From positions 1 through 64,000 of the forward strand of contig JAZARR010000202.1 in the NCBI GenBank assembly GCA_037389465.1: a stretch of 64,000 nucleotides of DNA. Direction: 5' to 3'. The position numbers were made by a program, and so were the translations under genes. Origin of the DNA: Baylisascaris procyonis (Eukaryota > Nematoda > Chromadorea > Rhabditida > Ascarididae). The notes below the pieces were generated by a model. The model was given only the letters and a program-made list of their open reading frames with translations, was not told where the DNA came from and searched no databases. Below, piece after piece: positions 45,004 to 59,687 of the stretch; the first letter of the stretch is position 1; every line of letters begins with the position of its first letter.

Positions 45004-46268
45004 CTGCAAAACAACTTAAATATGACCGTTCTTGACTATTTCAGTGATTGAATTTTTATTTTCCTCATGCAAAAAACGTTTTCTGGCATCTATCCAATAA
45101 GAAGATAAAAATTTAAACTGAAATAATGAATTATAAACTCAAATTTAGTCAATCATGAGTTTATGTGAAAAAAGTGATCAATCAATAAAATTTTTCAAAA
45201 ATTGAATGGATAGATGAGTTATAGAAGGATAGATGCCCCTATTCAAATCGAAGGCATTTGAACGACGCTAGCAGCATCCACACGGACACAGATGACATGT
45301 CTGTTTCACGACTAATTTAATTTGTTTATACAAGAGAAAAGGAGCCAAATAACAATCCTAAAGAGAATGACCATCGCATTTCGATCACTAATAAGCGTCA
45401 TTAGAACTATCGACTCCGACTGTCATTTGTTCTCGAAGAAGTGAATAAAAGAACCTCTAGAAGGGTTTATACTGAAGGATGGGGGTTGATAGGGGAGAAT
45501 AACTACTTGAGTAAATAGTACTATAAATTTTTCTTATTTTCGGGTTCAAAAAAGTCGAATGTATTCGAATAATTTATTACATCCGAATTTTTCACAATAT
45601 TTGCGACTTTGGAATTTTCTGAGTTCTTGAATAGATTCCATTTCGTCACTCCCGATAGCTCTTAGGTATACCGTTGAATTGCATATTCATGTAAAGAAAT
45701 TTATAAATAGAGCGAGTCTCATAAATAGGAATATACTGGATATAGGATATACTCTGATATGAAAATACCTCTCTGTCTATAAATTATTGTAATTGTATTG
45801 ACAGGATAGATATTTGCATAATTATTGCAAATATAAAGAACGTTTTATTTTGTTTTTCAATCAATAAAGAAGCGAAAGCAAAATGTGATTTGATCTCAGT
45901 GATCGGGTTCATTGAAGCGAAAAGAAAGGATTTGTTAGCGCTCACATGAAAAACATCCCATCGACTTATACGTATCAATGTGTAGTCTTTAAGATGAGTG
46001 ATCATTACTTATAAACAATCTACATCGCTCTTAGTGTTCCTCATAGCAATACGAATAGTAAAATATAGCTGCTTGCGAATTTTTAGAGAGGATAAAAATA
46101 ATGCATTAATAAATTTCAATACAAAAAAAATAATGTCTAAAAAGAATTTAAAAAAAAAAAATACAGCGGCGATATGTTCATCTCCGTAAAAATATAACAA
46201 CAAAAAAATGATAAAAAATCAAAGCTGGCAATGAACTCGAAAATTTCACTATTTCTCTGTATGTAGGG

Positions 46269-46320
46269 CAGAGAGAGGGAGACAGGGAGAGAGAGGGGAC
46301 CGAGAGAGAGGGGGGAGAAG
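46269..46320 (+). repeat. GA-rich low-complexity tract
   Basis: Purine-only run of GAGAGG and GGGAGA units. Confidence 0.85.
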
Positions 46321-47927
46321 GACAAGGTTATCTTTGTGTACCTAGATAATTATCATTTGGGCTCGATACCACAAGTAAGCCCTAAAGGCCAACTCAGCAA
46401 CGAATAGAGACCTACTATATTTCAGTAGCTCGTTAAAGAACATTATATCTGCTCGAATACTACCTTATGATATATTTCAAGTTCGATCTCATTCCTTAAC
46501 TTCACTTGCTAAAAGCATCAGCAAAAGCATCATTTGTAGGGCGTTTTGCTCGTTATTTTTTGCGAGACAAGGTGCTGACGCAATTTCTTCGATATGTGAT
46601 CCATTTAGAGCCCAATTCCTAATAATAGAAAACAACCCCTCCCGCATCCTTGAAAAATACGGAAAATCATTCTTGATTAGAGGATGCTATTGGAATAAGA
46701 TGGTCATCCTCTTAGATATTAGACAGAAAAACTCAGATGGTCTATTCGACGCGCTACTGGATGCGCAATGTAACTGAGAATATGTACGGTATGTTACACA
46801 GCATATTCTATAGCAACCGATTTTTTTCTATAGTTAAAGGAAATAAAACTTTATTGTTGTCAATGATGTATTATTGATGTGAGTGACAATTTCTAGCAAA
46901 TCACTGTAGGCCAATTAAGTGTGTCATTGCAAACGAAATTCGAGAACACCTCAAAAAAAACGATGTTCAATTTTCGTAATTAGACCTTTATTATGCGAAA
47001 AACTCATCAATTTTGTATGTGAAGAGCGAACGCTAAATTGTCTATTAATTATGGAATTCAAGTAATCGTTTTTGTGAAATGGCGAAAAAATAGCGAAATA
47101 TCGAAATACTTAAATGCCAACAACGATCTGACGGTGATAGGAGAGAACCTCTTGAGTCGAGAGGAAAAAGACTTAACTTTTCATACCAAAAAAATTTAGT
47201 GCATAATTACAGACTTGAAATTTTTTATTTTACTTTAAATTTATTAGAACTAATTGAGAGAAAAATGTGATAATAAAAGTGATCACGAAATATTGATTAA
47301 AGAATTCATTAAATAAAAATACGATGATATTATAGTTGAATAGGATGAAAAAATTTTGGCGCATAAAGAATTTTACACTTTTCTTAGAGAATTTTAGAAA
47401 AAAAAAGGAATAAAGGAAAAAAAACGATTAATTTGGTGAAATCGAACATAATTTTTTTTTTCAGATTCATTGAAAATTGAAAACTCTTAAGCATATTTAT
47501 ATCGCCATCATTGAGCATAATTGAACGTCCAATCACTGAGCATTGTTAACGTTCATATCTCATTCATAATAAACATTCATTCATTCTAAAAATTCACTTT
47601 TTAATATTTCCCTTTTATTCTGCAAATGATTCAATTTCATCGTAAAATTGAGTATAGCTATGAGTGAAAATCTTAGTGAATTTCATTTGAAATGGAAAAA
47701 TTAAAGTGAACGCTAGGGAAAAGAATTATATTAAAAAATAAGTGAAAAAAGTGCCACGCTGAAACCAATTTTGCTTGAGTGAAATGCGTCACTTTGTGTA
47801 AAATTTCATGGGGAAATATAGAGATGCACATTTAGGTATGACTATATGTCGATACATAAAAATACACATATAAATATTTACTTCTATATATACAAATATA
47901 TACTTGCCTATAGACATATGTGGAATT

Positions 47928-47930
<3 letters not shown>

Positions 47931-48022
<92 letters not shown>
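47931..48022. repeat. (TA)n microsatellite, about 92 bp (longest in the window)
   Basis: Uninterrupted AT dinucleotides. The flanks are also rich in TATA and CATA words, so the tract sits in a wider degenerate TA region. Confidence 0.97.
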
Positions 48023-48024
<2 letters not shown>

Positions 48025-48334
48025 GACTTTCTCATGAAGTTCACTTTTTATATAGTAGATATTTCGAATGAAAAAAATCTACTGAATTTGATATTTTTCC
48101 TACAAGATTTCCTCATTTTTTCCTGTTCTAAACTCAGCCTTCTGATCGAATAAATTCATTTTCGGCACAACAAGAAGGAATATTCAAAGCGAGACTTCAG
48201 GACGAATGATTATTATGAATTTGATTTGAACGTTAACGTTAACAACCATTTATGCTTGATGATGGCGACGTAAGTATGGTTATAAATATGTATGCATACA
48301 TATGCATGAACATAAATGTGAAAGTAGGCATCTA

Positions 48335-48337
<3 letters not shown>

Positions 48338-48397
<60 letters not shown>
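48338..48397. repeat. (TA)n microsatellite, about 60 bp
   Basis: Pure TA dinucleotides, 316 bp after the previous tract. Confidence 0.97.
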
Positions 48398-48400
<3 letters not shown>

Positions 48401-49234
48401 GATACGCATGTTCGACTGTAATCTTTGTACATGATGCATCGTTAGGCTGTTCTTCGAGAAGTAATGCAAGCACAGAGGTCTTCTGAAAAATTGAAACAAT
48501 TTTTTTCACATCTCCTCTACCGTAGTGCGTTACATTAATGACTTCCGCCCAGTCGGCTGAGCTTTAGTTGCAAGTTCGGTTCAAAGGAAACATCAGAATA
48601 GCTAATATATGTCTCAACGAAAGAATGTCCTTTAGAAGCACATTCGCGAATCTTCCAACAAGCATTCTCTATTGAATTAACATCTACCCCTTAGTACAAC
48701 ATTAAAAGAACACTTTACAATTGAGTGCTCTATCTCTCTGCTTCAAATTTGTCTTCGAAAAGAAATTTCAACATCGATTCATGTGCCCCATAAATCAGAA
48801 TAGTTTTATCAATATCAGTGTTATCAGCATAGATTATAGCTTATACATTACCACAAAACGATGACGGCATCATACGAACGTGTTATTATTTTTTGTCCAT
48901 AGAGCCATTACGTCGTTTCTGATAAAACCTAAGCCGAAAATAAAAGATGTTATAAGGTGATAGAAATTAAATAAGCGATCAATATACTTGTAAAGAAACT
49001 GCCGAATGAAGAACAATGAAAATTATGGATGTTATACAGCGTTATTCAGCATTTCTTGCCTATCAGTTAATTCAAGATATCGAACAACATAAACGATCGA
49101 TGTATAAAGATGCAATCACAAAATAGTCCCATATATAACTCAAATTTTCAGGATATTAATCAAATTGTTGTTAATGTCCTTCTTTAATTCATTGTGACAT
49201 CCAGTTGACATATGTGCGAATCAATATATCACTC

Positions 49235-49286
49235 CTATGGTACCTTATAAACGTGATATGCTATGGTACCCTATAAACGTGATATA
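49235..49286. repeat. 26-bp tandem duplication
   Basis: Two copies of a unit starting CTATGGTACCTTATAAACGT differ at two positions (CCTT/CCCT and the last base). Confidence 0.9.
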
Positions 49287-49922
49287 CTAAATTTAAACAT
49301 TTGCTCAAAATATTTATAAAAAATTTTATTCGCTTTATTTAAATCGGTCGCTAATTTATTCATCGCGAAAATTCAGAAATTTTTCGAATAAATAAATAAA
49401 CAACAAAAAACAGAAAAAAAACGAAAAGAAAAATGATGAACGAAAATTTTCGCATCATTTATTTACATGACTATGATTGGTATATCAAATAGCCGAGTAT
49501 AAGTTGTTGAAATTTTAACGAATTCGTCATATATTCCAAAGAGTGAAAAATTCATCGATATGAGTCAAATTAAATGAATTTTACAAAATTTAAATTCGAA
49601 GAGTTCATTAGGAGTTTTGATTTCTTTTCCGATAATCAGTAATCTTTTTACGCTTGAAAGTTTTATAGCAATAGTGAAAATATTCGAGGAAAAAAAACTT
49701 TTTTTTTTCAAAAAATATTTATTAGCATTCAAAGCAATTGAAATTTCAAGACAGCTCTTTGCAAAGTGGTCTCATAGGAATTGCATCGTTCACATGACTA
49801 AAAGGACTTTCGTTAGTAAATAACTTGAATGACTAATCGAAATCGATAAAACAATAGTAATCCGAAAATAAGGCCGTATTGAACAATCATTTAATTACTA
49901 ATTCATAGTTAACATATAAAAT

Positions 49923-49978
<56 letters not shown>
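49923..49978. repeat. (TA)n microsatellite with one TG interruption
   Basis: About 56 bp of TA dinucleotides with a single TGTA at about 49935. Confidence 0.95.
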
Positions 49979-49986
<8 letters not shown>

Positions 49987-49999
49987 ATTTATTTATATT

Positions 50000-52900
50000 T
50001 ATTCATTTCTTCTCATCTTTCCATTAACTAGAAAAAATAAAGAAAATAAGCGAATGAAATTGAGCTGTAATATTTATGATGTAGGAAAGTTCGGATGAAA
50101 TATGCAAGAAAGAATGAACGATATTATAGTAAGAAATGTTGTTACCTCAACGAACTATAAACGTGGAATAGTTGTTATCTTTGAAAATATGTTATCGCTT
50201 TCAACACAAATTTTAGCATCAAATGTGACATTTACATTGATTTTTGAAGAAAACAAATAGGAGTGAATAACAGAATGGAGAACTGATAATTTAAACGTTA
50301 TGAGAGCAGAACTTTAAGAATAAATATAGATCAAACAATTATAGATCGAAACCATAACAAGTACAGATCAAAAACTTTTTAATAGCTATGGTCATGTGTG
50401 AGCATTTCTAATGGCCAAAAATAATCGCAAAAGAAAGTATTATATAAGTGAAAAATATTCATAATAGAAAGCTTTTTTTTTCTAAAAGCTATGACCGATT
50501 ATTCTATGAACGAGACGAGCGCCAAATGGCTGCCATAATGCTAACGTATTTAACAGCTAAAAGTGCTCATTTGCATTTGGAAAATGATTGCAAATGTTTT
50601 CCATTTCAACACGTTTTTCTATAAATTTTCCCTTAAACGTACTCTAAATAAATTGAGCTTATGCTCAAATTTGAGTGGAATGAATAGTCTGGAAACTGTG
50701 AAGTTCGAAATTCTCAAAAAAAAAAAAAAATAATTAGCGATGCAAATGATTTTCAAATATTATTCTAAACTTCAAAAAAAACATGATGATTAGGAATTAA
50801 AAGTATCCCTCGAGGAGATTGATAGAAAGTAGTTGAAATATCCCTATGCAGTTAGCTACTTATAGGCATTTTGTTGTCTTTCTTCCGCAACATTTCATTT
50901 CTACAGCACTCATGGGAATTGTTGAGGCACTAAAATTGCTCATCACATTGCTTTTATGATCTGTTTGTTAGGAAAAGTTTGGTACTGCAATAGACAACAT
51001 TGATGCACATTTTTGAGAAATTGAAATTGCCGAACGCTAACATACACTCAGTCATTTATTTCAAACTTTTAAGGGATTTGAGAAATATAAAAGACCATTT
51101 TAGATCATTAAAATCAATAATCTTCAGAAAAAAAAACAAACAATATTTATTAGTTTAAAAGTTTATGTCAATAAAATAAAACATCTCTAGATTAGAAAGG
51201 TAAATGGAAATTATCCAGAATACTTAACTGTTACTTGCAAATTCTGGAATCAATTGTTTTTAAGGCGTTCAAAATAATTGAGATTTAATCTAAAAGCATA
51301 GAAAAATATTTGCTGGAATATTTCTCCATTAAAAATGAGAAAGAAAAGATAGAAAATTTAGATTTTTAGCGTAAAATTCACACATTACAACGACTCAACA
51401 TCGAACAATTTGTGACATTTCAATAGTACGACGATCAAGAATAACACAATCTTCTTTTATTTTTTTTTCTTGAGGAAAACTCCACGTTTTGAAGCCATAA
51501 AAGAACGATGGATATAAAGTTTTTTCAACCGCAAAAAATATTTGCGTTTTAATTTCGAAAAAAAAAAGTTTTAGTGCTTAAAAGTATGCTTCTAAAGAAT
51601 TTGATAAGCTGAAATAATATCACTAGTACAAAATGTCTAATGTTCTTCGCACAGCACGACAGACAACTATGATTCAGGCAGCTTCGGATTGGTTGCATTC
51701 CGAATCGACGACCGATCGATAAAGCATTATTACTTCATAGATTAGACATAACTTGATTATCTCCGATTCAATTACTTTTCACAGTCATTGTTCATTTATA
51801 AGCCAAAATGTGTTTTTGAGAAATTCAGAAAGATAGAATATATCGGAATTATCGAAATCCAAAGAAAGCATTCATTCATCTCAATGGTTATAATGGCCGG
51901 AAAACTTAAGAAATTTCGAGGAAACCGTAAGAGTCAATTATCGCAAATAAATTATAGATGCAAAATTAAAGAGTGGAGAAGTTTGTGTGTCTATGCATGT
52001 GTATATGTATTTGTGTGTAAGTGCACCAAATTGTGTTATGTGTACGTGTATGTGCTTATGCTCGTATATGAGGAAAAACATCATCTGTCATTGAAGATAA
52101 ATGCTAATCCATATATTATAACGATGTAGATCCAATAAACTCTTACAGTAAAAGATGTCTTAATTAGCATAACAGAAATAATCGACAGATGAAAAAACCA
52201 GCGAAAATTAATATTTTTGAAAAAAAGTGCGTTAACTGATAGGAAAAATATTTTATAAAAAACAGTTTTTATCTTTGATCACTTTAATCAATGATTTCGC
52301 CCCCTTTCAAAAATCTCTAACCAACAAATCAAAAGTGATTACAGGTAACAGTGAGTGTTGAATGGGAAATGAGTTAAAAACTGAAATGAAATATTAGTCT
52401 ATAAGTTTGCAGTAAATTAAGACCTCGTAGGCTATAAAACGAGAATCCGTTTCCTGAATCAAGTTGAATAAAATACGATAAACATATAGATAACCCTGGG
52501 CACTTTGAAGAAAGAAGAATTGAAAAATAAAAACTAAACGTTTTGTGAAGACATTTGAAGAGAATATTAGTCGACTCGTTTTTGCGAGTGGAACTGAATG
52601 TATCACCATCGATGAGCGATGTCTGATTGAACACTGCAGACTTTCGACGACAACTGCATGCACAGAACGAATGCCGTCTAGCATTAGTGAATACAATAGC
52701 AAACGACGCCACACAAAAATGCATTTGTCTCTCAGGAAAGAATCAATAAATGTGACACAAGAAAAAAAAAAAAAAAGAAGAGGAAAAGTCAAATGCCCTT
52801 ATGAGAATTGCTCGAATGGATGTGATTGTCGAAATGACATCAGCAATCATTTTCCAGATTCTGAAGTGGGACTCATTAACGACAAAAATGATTGTGGTGA

Positions 52901-55400
52901 TAAATCTATTCTTTGATGTCTTTTTATGGTTCAAAAGTTTTTCGAATTGAGTAGAAAAAATTCTTAATTTGAATAGATTTGAAGAATATTCGCATAATGG
53001 GATATTTTCAATTTTAGCAGTGATTCCCAATTGCATAGAAAGACATTTACGTATAAATATTTGCATAAAGATATAATATCGTCAAAATCCACTTTGCCAA
53101 ATGCAATGCAAATTTGCAAAACTACGTGGAAAATGCAAATTCTAAAAGTGGAAAATTTAGCGGTCAGAGAAACTTTGCGGTATAGAACAAACATGCAGAG
53201 TAGCGTTTAAAGATTTGTGCACACAAAATATATACTTTTTTTTTTTGAAAGTTTTTTTTTGATTGCATTCACTCTATCTGCTTCTCCTCGAAATAATAAT
53301 CTATCTGTTTTCTAATTTCTTTTTCTCCACATTTCAAACCAACGCCTCATAATTTTCATGAATCGTTTGAAACAACGCAAAAAAACGGCGAATGAAACGC
53401 TATCATTCACTCAATGAGATGGGCATTTAAAGTTTTTTTTTTTTTTGATTGGACAAGTATACAAACAATTGTAAGTGAGCAATCGAATATCCACAACACC
53501 ACAGATAACTACATGGTGGAGTTTTTAAAAGCAATCTTATTTCGTGACCGGAATTTAGAACACAATAGGTATGTTACGCAAAAGTTTCCCTCATCACTCA
53601 TTCGCCCATCTTCTTCCATAATTCCACCCCTACAAGAAGCTCATTGGAAATACAGTCGAATATTTGATATTTTTACATGTCTTTTAATATGTTTACATTT
53701 AATATGTTCGTTTATAATATGCCTGAATATGCATATCAAAGAGCAATGTTAGAGAAAACCTATTTCGTCTGATAGAACTTTTAGATGAAAGGAGTCTGCA
53801 ACGCATATGCAAATGTCATTTACTATAGCCAACAAAAAAAGCCCCTCCAGGTGCTCTGATTCGGCCGTCACTCTTCCCCATCCTCCTCCTCCACCCACTC
53901 ATTCAGTCTCCTCGATGCCCTTGAATAAGCTACTTCTCATGCATTAATATCAATGCAAATGTGCCTTTAATGAAATTGCATTCTATGGAAATATTCAATC
54001 CAGGGTATGCGTTGTGAAGCATAAGCAAGAAAGTGCCACAGCATAAATGGGCACCGGTGAAGTTGTGTGAACGACGTCAATAAATAATGGTGCGAAAATG
54101 ATGGCGAATATGCCGAGCACATACACCATCGCTTCCATACGGACTCACCAATGCCTTTCCAGAGATGAGCTCGAAGATACATGAAGAATCAAAATAGATG
54201 CAGAGAAAAATACAGAAAGTCAAAGAGGGAGAAAGAGAAAAAGAACGGCACAGCTATGGATGGCCCAATCGGAGTGCATCTCAACGATGAGATCGGCGGT
54301 GTCTGCATTTGAAAGGGATGAGTAAGCATGCAAAAAGAAAGCAAAATGCTTCAATGGCTTAACAGACGTTATTAATGTTCTTCATCAACTAATAAACTAC
54401 CGTAATCCAAGCATCAAATATCACTGAATAAAAATCGATTTTAATGGTAGCATAGTTTTTGGAATATTTTTTGACGAATAATAAAATATTTGCAACGGCC
54501 AAAAAAAAAAATTACTCATAAAATCAACGAAGTTTTTTTATCGATTACATTCGCATCAGATATATTTCTCCACTGATTTGCATTGTTCCGTCAAAAATTA
54601 TCAAGCAAAAAAAAAAAAAAATTCACAAATGCCAAACAACAGTGTTGATTCGATGTTAGCAAATCTATTGATCAATATCTCTAGGCCACTGACTAATGGG
54701 AGTGAATGCCCGATTAGAGAATTGGAGGATTGGATTTAATTCCTCTCCCCTCTGGCCCCCTACCCCTTTCCTTTCAAATCGCAGATTCGCACTCCTAACT
54801 TCTCGAAGAAAGCAATTGCAATAATGCAAGAACTGCCACACATGTGAGTGCTTCTTTGAAAAACGTTGCATCTGCCATAAACGTGTCGGCTTTCAAGAAA
54901 CTCCTTTCTATTCACTTTCTTCTATTTCCTGCCCATTCCCTTCCTCCTCCTTCCTATGGAAAAGGATATGTCCTTTTCAACTTCCAGAAATACGTCAACG
55001 ATGGAAACTTACAATGTTGGAGCACCAAATCCAAAAAAAGCAAAAGAAAGGAATGGAAAAATTACCAACTTTGCATTGAAAAATTCATGAAAACTTATTC
55101 AAATACAATCATTTTTGAAATTCCTCAAATTTTCAAAACAAAACTCCAAAAAAAAATGCATTTTGCATGTTATTTCTAACGAGAGAGATAGAGAAGAAAA
55201 AAATTCAACTTATTAGCCATCAAATTCAACCATTAATATTACATTAAAAGAATGTTGCAAAGTGGAGAGCTAAAACAGCTTCAGACATCCGTGAATATAA
55301 TGAATATAAGAAGCTTCTCAGACTACTAAACCTTCTAGATTAATCTTCTAGATTAATTATCGATCGAATCAAATTTCTGAGCATTTCTTTCCCCTTACTC
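50000..55400. other. no gene recognised
   Basis: A/T-rich with several ATGCAAAT/ATTTGCAT words (for example about 50571, 50737, 53062, 53104, 53800, 53953). The longest open frames, 123 codons at 52545-52916 (+) and 132 codons at 52394-52792 (minus), overlap on opposite strands, have no recognisable domain and lack supporting splice sites. A pyrimidine-rich stretch lies at about 53868-53900. Confidence 0.5.
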
Positions 55401-55420
55401 AGCATTATCCATTGTTTATT

Positions 55421-55581
55421 GAAGAGAGAGAGAAAGAGAGAGAGGGAGAGAGAGAGGGAGAGAGAGAGGGAGAGAGAGGGAGAGAGAGGGAGAGGGAGAG
55501 TGAAACAGAGGAAGAGGAAATAGAGATGGAGACGACAGAGAGGGGAAGGAGAGAGAAAGAGGGGAAAAGAGAAAGAGAAAG
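55421..55581 (+). repeat. GA-rich low-complexity tract, about 160 bp
   Basis: Nearly pure purine; in the first 80 bp a GAGAGAGAGG-type unit recurs every 8-14 bp, then it degenerates into GGAAGAGAAA-like sequence. Confidence 0.9.
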
Positions 55582-56079
55582 TGGTACTCGATTCGCCTAA
55601 GAGAATATATACATGCAATATTTCGTGCGCAAAAACAAGCACTCGAACTTCTAATTAAGAATTTTCGCACTCATTGCCCATATAGGAAGATATTCGGAAG
55701 AACATTCAACATATACAGCTCCATCTCATTATTTAGTGTCTTGAAAGAGTATGGGCATGTGGTAATAGAAAAATAGAACTTTTCAAAATTTTTTAAGGAA
55801 TATTCACAACTTAAACAATTTGTTGGCCAATTGTATTTTTAGGTTTTTTTTTTATCCTTCGATTCTTTTTCTAATATTATCATCGATATTTTAGATAAAT
55901 TTTTTAAAACTTTTCTAAAGTCCTCTAAAGATGGAAACGTGAATAATATTTAATGCTGACATCATTGAATGATCACCGAAAAGATTTTGCAAGAATAGTT
56001 AGATCTGGATAGCATTTCGAATATTTTAATATTATCGAAATAATTGCTATCTATAAGAAAAGGAGACGAGAACGAGAGG

Positions 56080-56084
<5 letters not shown>

Positions 56085-56135
<51 letters not shown>
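56085..56135 (+). repeat. (GA)n microsatellite
   Basis: About 50 bp of pure AG dinucleotides within a wider purine tract (56056-56150). Confidence 0.95.
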
Positions 56136-56139
<4 letters not shown>

Positions 56140-56762
56140 AGAGGGAGGATATGAATGTGAAATTGAATTCGGTGAACTACATTAGTTATTATTGATTGGA
56201 AGCAATCGAAAGAAAATAAAAACACTCAATCGAATAGCAATAAGTGAAATTTCTAGACGTATTCCGATTCGATAAGAAATCTGAGGATGAAATAGAGCGA
56301 AGAAAAAAAAAACAAGAATTAATTTCTCTGAGAAAAAAAAATTATCCATGAATCGAAATATTTTATCTTTTTTTTTTTGATTGTTATTTCTCTTCGCTTT
56401 TTCCATCAAATAGAAATAAGATATTTTATTTATTTCATTAAAAAAAATGTTTGAGTTGTTTTAATTACTTATATTTTGCAGTATATTAATTATTATTTAA
56501 GTACGCATTTCATATTATTTCATATGTGTTCATAAGTATTCATAAGTATACAGCCACTTTATTAAGTATATATTTTCTATTATATATAAGTTTTTATTTA
56601 TATAAATAATTATAAGTAAGAATACAGATGTTTTATAAGAACAATTTTGTTCATAAATGATGCATTGCAAAATCGTCAATTGACAGTTATCGTGTTTATG
56701 GATGTTTGATGCGTTCATTGATATAAGATGACATAAGACGCTATATGTAACAATTAAAATTT

Positions 56763-56804
56763 CAAAATGCAAAATGCAAAATGCAAAATGCAAAATGCAA
56801 AATG
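56763..56804 (+). repeat. 7-bp tandem repeat (CAAAATG)6
   Basis: Six perfect copies of CAAAATG. The unit is not a known telomere repeat. Confidence 0.95.
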
Positions 56805-59623
56805 TAATTATAATTAATAAAATCAACAAAAATACAGACTGTTTATGCGCAAACGTTATGTACAATGTCATGAAGTTTCATTAGTGATAGTGTCATAATA
56901 CCTTCCCCTTCCCTTAGTTTGTTTTTTCTTGTTGAAGTATTTTTCTCTCTTCCCGGCCACACATACCTGTTGCCTTCCTACCCACAATTTTCATCAGATG
57001 TAGCCGTATGACCGAGAAACGTTATGACATTGTCAATAACATTTGTACACGAAGATTTCAAGACTTCGTTTTAATATCAATAAAAAAAGCTTTATTTACT
57101 TCGTATTCCCATTTTTGGCGATTATTTTAAATGTCTTATTAAATGCACAAATATATAAAATATATTTAATGCTTTATTCACTCTATCTTACTGAGTAATA
57201 TTCATGATATGCCTAATGATAATAAAATTTTTATTTTATTCTCTTCTGTAGTGGAAAAAAATGAACCATCTATCACTTCAACCATTTCTTTATCGCTATC
57301 ATATTCTTCAAAAGTAAAAATATAAGCGCGACATTTTGCTTGCGAAACAAGAGAAAACAATTCTACTAAAATTTATGTCATTTCTACACATAGATAAATT
57401 TTGAATCAAAACGATGAAAACTATTGAATGTCGTTTGATTACTTGTTTTTCGAGTTCGCTACTTAAATTTAGCTTCGGAATCACCAACAACAAGATCATC
57501 TATGATAAAGCTTTGTGAACTTCTTTCCGTTCAACTATTGAAGTTGCGCTCTGAATTTGGATTCAAATAGCTGAATGATATTAACCGTTTTCTCAATTTT
57601 TAAAATGCATTCCTTTTGATCAAAGACTATAAAATTACAAAATGAAAGCATTTTGAAACGAAAATAGATAACATGGAGGGGAAAGAAGAGATGGCAAGGA
57701 AGTTATGGGGGACGAGTAGCTTTATACATAAATTAGCACTATTTGCGACCGCAATTGCAAGCGACCTATGAAGGCAATCAGTCACATACTTCCAGCTCCT
57801 ATAAGCTGTCAACAATCTTCTAAACCTCACCACCCAGATCTTCTTAGATATTACAAGATGTGTAAATACGAACTTAGTGGAGTATAGTATTTTATTACAA
57901 CATTGTTTCTACATCCATATTTTTCAACGAAAATGTCTATTTGCATTGAAGAAAAACTGGAGAAGTGCGCCAGGAAAAAAACTGGCACAATATGCGCTTT
58001 TGCATTTTACACAGCTCACAAATCAGTTCCACAAATTGCCAAGAAAAAATATGTAATCTGTGTATATTTCAAGCGATTTGACGATATAAATTTTCCGCAA
58101 AAGATTAGTCTATGCGACTGACTCGAATAGAGTAAAATAGAGCAAAAAGAAATACAGTTGGTGCTAAGCGTATGCAAATTTTTGGTCATCCTATAAAGTC
58201 TACCAATTGCGATGATCGATTCCTGTGAAAGCCTCTTCCACAAATCCATTTGCATAAATAATTCAACTTCTTTGTATCGAAACATGCATTCCAGTGTTTT
58301 CATGGAATACTGTGTGACTGACCGTCCTCATTTTAATTTAAAATGCAACAGAAATCTTAATAAAGCCCAACTCCGGAGTCATCCGACAATGATCTACGGC
58401 TTCTTTTGCACTTATGCGTCAAAGCAAAATAAAACACATGAGGCGCATTATGCTAATTAAATTTCGAGCGTTTGCTTCAGCAGCGTCCATGTTCAAGCTA
58501 CCAGACATACAGTCAGACAAACACAGACGTGCACACCAACACGACGCTTCTATAGCAATTTCGCAGATGTGAACTCGTAAAAGCGTGCAAAAATCGCGGT
58601 TGAAGTGGACGATTAAAATAAACTTGGAAAAACATCAAATTAAGAGTGCTTTAAATGAACTTCGCTTAACGTTACAATGTAAATAATATTATAAATTATA
58701 CCAACATTGAATTGTTTAAACAATTATTCAAACCAATCTATATCAATTAATCATAAACTTCGAACTTTCTGAATTAATTCAAAATTCCGAATTAAACCAA
58801 TTTATTCGAACAGAAGATTCGGCTAATATATAATTTTTCCATTGAAATAATTCATCAAATATTTCGAGAAAATAATAAAATAAAGTGATTTTCGAAAGTC
58901 GACGATTTAGAACGAGATAAACTTTGGATCTTGTCTAAGATAGACGTTAAACGAAATTTTATAATTTATAAAGAAATCTTTAATTACGGAAAAAAAGTAT
59001 TTGTAATTGTAACTGGAAAAATCGAAAAAAATTACTCAATTTTAGTCATAAATTTATATCAAAAATGTGTTTCATGAAGGAGTGTGCGACTATCAACGTC
59101 GAAAAAGCAAAATGTTGTGATATGCAAAACGATGGAAAACGCTCATTTGAGTGGATATAAAGCACAAGCAACGAGGTGGATTTCCGCTTCCGGATGCGAA
59201 GACATATGCAAACGCAATACATGTACACTTAACGCCAATGTGACACACGCCACAAACATAGCGCAAACGAATTCGTAAATGCTTATGCATCAAATAGATT
59301 GAAAACTAAGCGATCACCACTTCAGTTACTCATTGAACATGTACCGATACATCGGTAAAGAGTATCCAGAAAACAACAAGACATCACACAAAAAGTTTGA
59401 GAGAGTTGTTGCATTGTGAAGCAAATAAATCGAGCTGAAGTTGGTGGAAAAACTTGAATTTCTACTAACTCATGAAAGACTGCTGCATTTTCAAAGGAAC
59501 AGAAGTCTGAAGAGATGGATGAAAATTACCTCAACGTTTTCAAAAAAAAAAACCTGAAGAATAATCCATTGCGATGTCATCGTGCTCTTGCCAGTTGCAT
59601 ATGCGATAGACTTGTGGTACATA

Positions 59624-59626
<3 letters not shown>

Positions 59627-59685
<59 letters not shown>
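59627..59685. repeat. (TA)n microsatellite, about 59 bp
   Basis: Pure AT dinucleotides. Confidence 0.97.

Positions 59686-59687
<2 letters not shown>

Larger units (their letters stand above)
36931..47830. other. no gene recognised; A-rich non-coding sequence
   Basis: Mostly A/T-rich, A-dominated on the + strand. Holds the small palindromes at 37.2 and 38.0 kb, TGACGTCA sites at about 41388 and 43838, a 60-bp duplication at 43641-43760, a G-rich stretch at about 43865-43925, a GA-rich tract at 46269-46320 and one exon-like segment at 44862-45003. No known protein family was recognised on either strand. Confidence 0.5.
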
